NCBI GenBank assembly: GCA_963700925.1
Contig: OY969553.1
Span: 3,224,001 to 3,288,000, forward strand
Direction: 5' to 3'
Length of the DNA: 64,000 nucleotides
Source of the DNA: CAWJMD01 sp963700925
GTDB lineage: Bacteria; Actinomycetota; Actinomycetes; Actinomycetales; CAWJMD01
The notes under the pieces are model-generated. The model ran no database searches, was not told the origin of the DNA, and was given only the letters and a program-made list of their open reading frames with translations. Both the position numbers and the translations under genes were made by a program. Shown one piece after another: positions 60,899-64,000 of the stretch. The first letter of the stretch is position 1, and each line of letters starts with the position of its first letter.

Positions 60899-62806
60899 GT
60901 GAGCCAGGTGCCGGCGCGGCAGGAGAGCCCGAGGCCGAGCGAGACCCCACCGGGCACGCCGGCCGGAGACTCCGCCACGGCGCGCGCCCGCGAGCTCCAG
61001 GTCCTGCTCCTGCGTCGGGCTCGCGTCCTTGCCGCCCGCGTGCGCGACCGGGGGCGTCCCATCGCTCGCCGGACGGGGGCGAGCCTCGCCCGCCTGAGCG
61101 CGGCGGCCGTTTACCAGTGGCGCCGTTCCCTACAGCTGCAGGTGGTGACCGCGACGATGGTGCTCGGCGTGGTCGCGACCACGGTGGTGGCCGCGTTCCT
61201 TGCCGGTCAGGTCAGCGACCGGCTGCTCGATGCACGCCGCGCCCAGGCGTTCAGTGACGCAGCACAGGCCAGCGAGGAGTTCCAGGAGCTGCTCGACAGC
61301 AGCGACTCGACCACCGAGGCCAAGGTGGAGGCGACGGTCCGGCGTGGGCTCGACGTGGTCTCCGGCACCGGGGGCGACTCCGCCGTGGGTGTGCTGCTCC
61401 TCCGCCAGCCCTTGGACGAGGGTGACGGGACCGAGGCCGACGAGGAGCCGGTTGCCACGCAGGTGCTGCCGGGGTTCGTCGTCGGGCAGGTGGCCCCGTC
61501 CACCGTGCCGGCCGACCTGCGCCGGGCCGTCCAGAGCGGGAGTGCGCAGCAGTCGGCGTCCGTGGCTCTCGTGGACACCGATGGGTCCGAGCCGGGGCTG
61601 GTCGTGGGTCAGCGGGTCACGGTGCCGCAGCTGGGTGGTTATGAGCTGTACTTCGTCGTCACCCTGCAGCGCGAGCAGGAGACGCTCGAGTCGGTCCAGC
61701 AGGTCCTGGCCCTGGGTATGGGCTCACTCGTGCTGCTGCTCGGGGCGATCGCCTTCGTGGTGACCCGGCAGGTGGTCAGGCCGGTGCGCCAGGCCGCTGC
61801 GGTGGCGGTGCGGCTGTCGGACGGGCGGCTGGACGAGCGGATGCCCGAGCGTGGTGAGGACGACCTGGCCCGGCTGGCGCGCTCGTTCAACGAGATGGCC
61901 GCCAGCCTGCAGGACCAGATCGAGCAGATGGAGGAGCTGTCGCGGTTGCAGCGCCGGTTCGTGTCCGACGTCTCGCACGAGCTGCGGACGCCACTGACGA
62001 CGATCCGGATGGCCGGCGAGGTGCTCTACGACTCCCGCGGCACCTTCGAGCCGGCGGTGGCGCGCTCGTCCGAGCTGCTGTCGACCCAGCTCGACCGGTT
62101 CGAGGAGCTGCTCGCAGACCTGCTCGAGATCAGCCGCTTCGACGCGGGCGCCGCGGCGCTCGAGGCCGAGCCGGTCGACGTGGCGTCGGTGGTGGTGCAG
62201 GTGGTCGAGCTCGCGGTCCCGCTGGCCGAACGTCGGGGCAGCGAGCTGCGAACGCACCTGCCGACGACACCGGCGATGGCCGAGGTCGACGCGCGACGCG
62301 TCGAGCGAGTCGTGCGCAACCTGGTGATCAACGCGATCGAGCACGGCGAGGGCCGGCCGGTCGACGTGTGGCTGGCCGCCAACGCGGACGCCGTCGCGGT
62401 GCTGGTTCGCGACCAGGGCGTGGGGCTCCGACCGTCCGACCGACTGCGGGTGTTCGACCGCTTCTGGAGGGCCGACCCGGCCCGCGCGCGCACCACTGGG
62501 GGCACCGGCCTGGGGCTGGCCATCGCGCTCGAGGACGCGCACCTGCACGGCGGACGGCTGGAGGCGTGGGGTGAGGTCGGCGAGGGTGCCGCCTTCCGCC
62601 TGACGCTGCCACGCCGCGCCGGCTCCTCTGTCGAGGTATCGCCACTGCCCCTGGGCCCGGATGGCCCCGGCGACCGCCGGTCGCGGCCGGTCACTGTCTC
62701 GCAGGGGGCCGTGCCGCTGGGCGGGTCGGGCGCGCCCGCCGTGCTGCCCCACGGTCTCGATCGCCGACTGCGCCCACGCGAGCCGAGGGGGCCGTCTCAT
62801 GACTGA
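60899..62806 (+). CDS. mtrB: Sensor histidine kinase MtrB
   Basis: 635 residues. Membrane segments lie at about 80-102 and 275-295, flanking an extracytoplasmic sensor; then HAMP (TRQVVRPVRQAAAVAVRLSDG), the H-box with His360 in SDVSHELRTPLTT, N-box NLVINAIEHGEG, and G-boxes DQGVGL and GGTGLGLAI. It phosphorylates MtrA. GTG 60899 is 2 bp after the mtrA stop; its 3' end overlaps lpqB by 8 bp. The 60-residue C-terminal tail is basic and low in order. Confidence 0.95.
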   Translation: MSQVPARQESPRPSETPPGTPAGDSATARARELQVLLLRRARVLAARVRDRGRPIARRTGASLARLSAAAVYQWRRSLQLQVVTATMVLGVVATTVVAAFLAGQVSDRLLDARRAQAFSDAAQASEEFQELLDSSDSTTEAKVEATVRRGLDVVSGTGGDSAVGVLLLRQPLDEGDGTEADEEPVATQVLPGFVVGQVAPSTVPADLRRAVQSGSAQQSASVALVDTDGSEPGLVVGQRVTVPQLGGYELYFVVTLQREQETLESVQQVLALGMGSLVLLLGAIAFVVTRQVVRPVRQAAAVAVRLSDGRLDERMPERGEDDLARLARSFNEMAASLQDQIEQMEELSRLQRRFVSDVSHELRTPLTTIRMAGEVLYDSRGTFEPAVARSSELLSTQLDRFEELLADLLEISRFDAGAAALEAEPVDVASVVVQVVELAVPLAERRGSELRTHLPTTPAMAEVDARRVERVVRNLVINAIEHGEGRPVDVWLAANADAVAVLVRDQGVGLRPSDRLRVFDRFWRADPARARTTGGTGLGLAIALEDAHLHGGRLEAWGEVGEGAAFRLTLPRRAGSSVEVSPLPLGPDGPGDRRSRPVTVSQGAVPLGGSGAPAVLPHGLDRRLRPREPRGPSHD

Positions 62807-64000
62807 CAGCCGCAGCGGCACAGGCGGTTTCGGCTCGCGAGCCAGTGGTCGGCATGCCGGTCTGGCGTGGCGGAAGGCCTTGGTGGGCGTCGTGGTGCTG
62901 GCCGTGTCGGGGTGCGCCACCATCCAGACGGACGGCCCCGTCGTGGCCGGCCAGCCGGTCGGCGACCCGTTCGGGGACGGCGTGCGCGAGCTGGTCAGCG
63001 GGCCGACGGCGGGCCAGACACCCGACGGCATCGTCACCGGCTTCCTGGCCGCAGCGCAGGGGGCCGCAGACGACTTCGAGGTGGCCCGGCAGTTCCTGAC
63101 CTCGGAGGCGGCGAGCACCTGGCGGCCCGCGGTCCAGACCATCGTGTACCGCGGTGGCACGCCCGAGGTCAGCGTCCTCGCCGGCGGGCAGGAGGTGCCG
63201 GGCGACGAGGAGGTCAAGGCGGACGCCGTGTCGGCCCACCTGTCGGTCGAGGTGGTCGCCACGGTGGACGAGCGCGGCCGGTACCTGCAGCAGGCCAGCG
63301 GGCCCCCTCGCACGATCGACCTGGACCTGCAGCGGTCGGACGACCAGTGGCGGATCTCCGGCGTCGAGGACGTCGCGCTGCTGTCAGAGGCCGACTTCGC
63401 GGCGGCCTTCCGCGTCTACCCGCTGCACTTCCTCGACCCGAGCAGGACGTACCTGGTGCCGGAGGTCCGCTGGTTCCCGAACGGGCGGTCGACGGCCACC
63501 CGCCTCGTCCGCGAGCTGCTGGCCGGGCCGTCGGAATGGCTGGCCCCGGCCGTGGACACGGCGTTCCCGACCGGCACCTCGCTGGCGGCACCGGCTGCTG
63601 TCGTGGTCCGTGACAACGCGGGTGTGGTCGACCTGACCGAGCCCGCGCTCGAGGCCGGGGACGCAGACCGCACGCTGATGCTGGTGCAGCTGGAGAGCAC
63701 CCTGCAGCCGGTGCTGGGTGTCAATCGGATCGAGATCCGCGTGGACGGCGGACAGCTCGACGACCCGCCCGATGTCGATGGGCCGACGCACGATCCTGAG
63801 GTGCTGGCACCGGCCGTGCTCGTGCAGGGAGACTCCCTGATGCAGCTCGACCTCCGCACCATCGAGCCGATCGCCGACCTGCCGGACCTGACGGGCCTCG
63901 ACGTCTCGCATCCGGGGGTCAGCCCAACGGGCAGCGGCGCCGTGAACACGCGCAGTCGCGTCTTCGCGGTGCTGACCCGCGAGCGCAGCGAGCTGCGCTT
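62799..64000 (+). CDS. lpqB: Lipoprotein LpqB (5' part)
   Basis: 400 residues are visible and the frame continues beyond the window. The lipobox is AVSGC with the lipid-modified Cys39. The GerMN domain is seen in VPEVRWFPNGRSTATRLVRELLAGPSEWLAPAV ... FPTGTSL (about 220-270) and VQLESTLQPVLGVNRIEIRVDG. LpqB sits outside the membrane and modulates the MtrB sensor. ATG 62799 overlaps mtrB. Confidence 0.93.
   Translation, partial: MTDSRSGTGGFGSRASGRHAGLAWRKALVGVVVLAVSGCATIQTDGPVVAGQPVGDPFGDGVRELVSGPTAGQTPDGIVTGFLAAAQGAADDFEVARQFLTSEAASTWRPAVQTIVYRGGTPEVSVLAGGQEVPGDEEVKADAVSAHLSVEVVATVDERGRYLQQASGPPRTIDLDLQRSDDQWRISGVEDVALLSEADFAAAFRVYPLHFLDPSRTYLVPEVRWFPNGRSTATRLVRELLAGPSEWLAPAVDTAFPTGTSLAAPAAVVVRDNAGVVDLTEPALEAGDADRTLMLVQLESTLQPVLGVNRIEIRVDGGQLDDPPDVDGPTHDPEVLAPAVLVQGDSLMQLDLRTIEPIADLPDLTGLDVSHPGVSPTGSGAVNTRSRVFAVLTRERSELR

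Overview
The window is high-GC DNA from an actinobacterium. It carries a WhiB regulator, the MtrA-MtrB-LpqB signalling locus, two coenzyme F420 genes (fbiA, fbiB), DUF3499, DUF3105 and TIGR03089 family genes, and many GTG starts with 4-bp ATGA/GTGA gene overlaps. The gene order from fbiA to lpqB follows the conserved mycobacterial/streptomycete block (fbiAB, whiB, metallopeptidase, DUF3499, manB, SIS protein, ahcY, mtrAB, lpqB). A Nocardioidaceae-like member of the Propionibacteriales fits best, but that placement is inference. No rRNA, tRNA, CRISPR array or IS element was seen, and no gene-free gap exceeds 300 bp.

1-19.2 kb is a surface-glycan cluster. It has GT4-type glycosyltransferases, a Wzm/Wzt-like ABC exporter, an OafA-type O-acyltransferase, a FkbM methyltransferase, and homologues of all five enzymes (dehydrogenase, 3-oxidase, aminotransferase, N-acetyltransferase, 2-epimerase) that convert UDP-GlcNAc to UDP-2,3-diacetamido-mannuronic acid. 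Three loci in this cluster repeat one theme: a GT of type a, a GT of type b, and a ~190-residue module I do not recognise. The module is free-standing in one locus, fused to the GT in the second, and carries an N-terminal extension in the third.

19.2-30.3 kb encodes five exported proteins that all end in the same FG-GAP/VCBS-like repeat domain. The front ends are SpoIID/LytB, a PGRP-type amidase, an unrecognised domain, a subtilisin, and a D,D-peptidase-like domain. Two of them share a 741-bp, roughly 95% identical direct repeat. A two-gene CoA transferase lies between the fourth and fifth. I infer that the shared C-terminal domain holds wall-active enzymes at the cell surface, possibly on the glycan made next door.

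30.3-37 kb holds TIGR03089, DUF3105, a DNA glycosylase, a LuxR regulator, a small dimeric alpha/beta-barrel-like protein, and an operon of fbiA, a short fbiB and a phosphomannose-isomerase-type cupin. 37-51 kb holds whiB, a giant GT2 membrane protein, DUF5719, a metallopeptidase-like protein, DUF3499, a zinc-ribbon protein, manB, a Trm112-like protein, a SIS protein, a CDF transporter, a secreted zinc protease and ahcY. 51-64 kb holds RDD, SpoIIM, an inserted VapBC module, the DUF58-MoxR-DUF4350-DUF4129-membrane protein operon, and mtrA-mtrB-lpqB (lpqB is cut by the window end).

A recurrent feature of the window is short tandem repeats (9, 11, 12, 14 or 36 bp). Several span or touch stop codons; others encode low-complexity protein termini.
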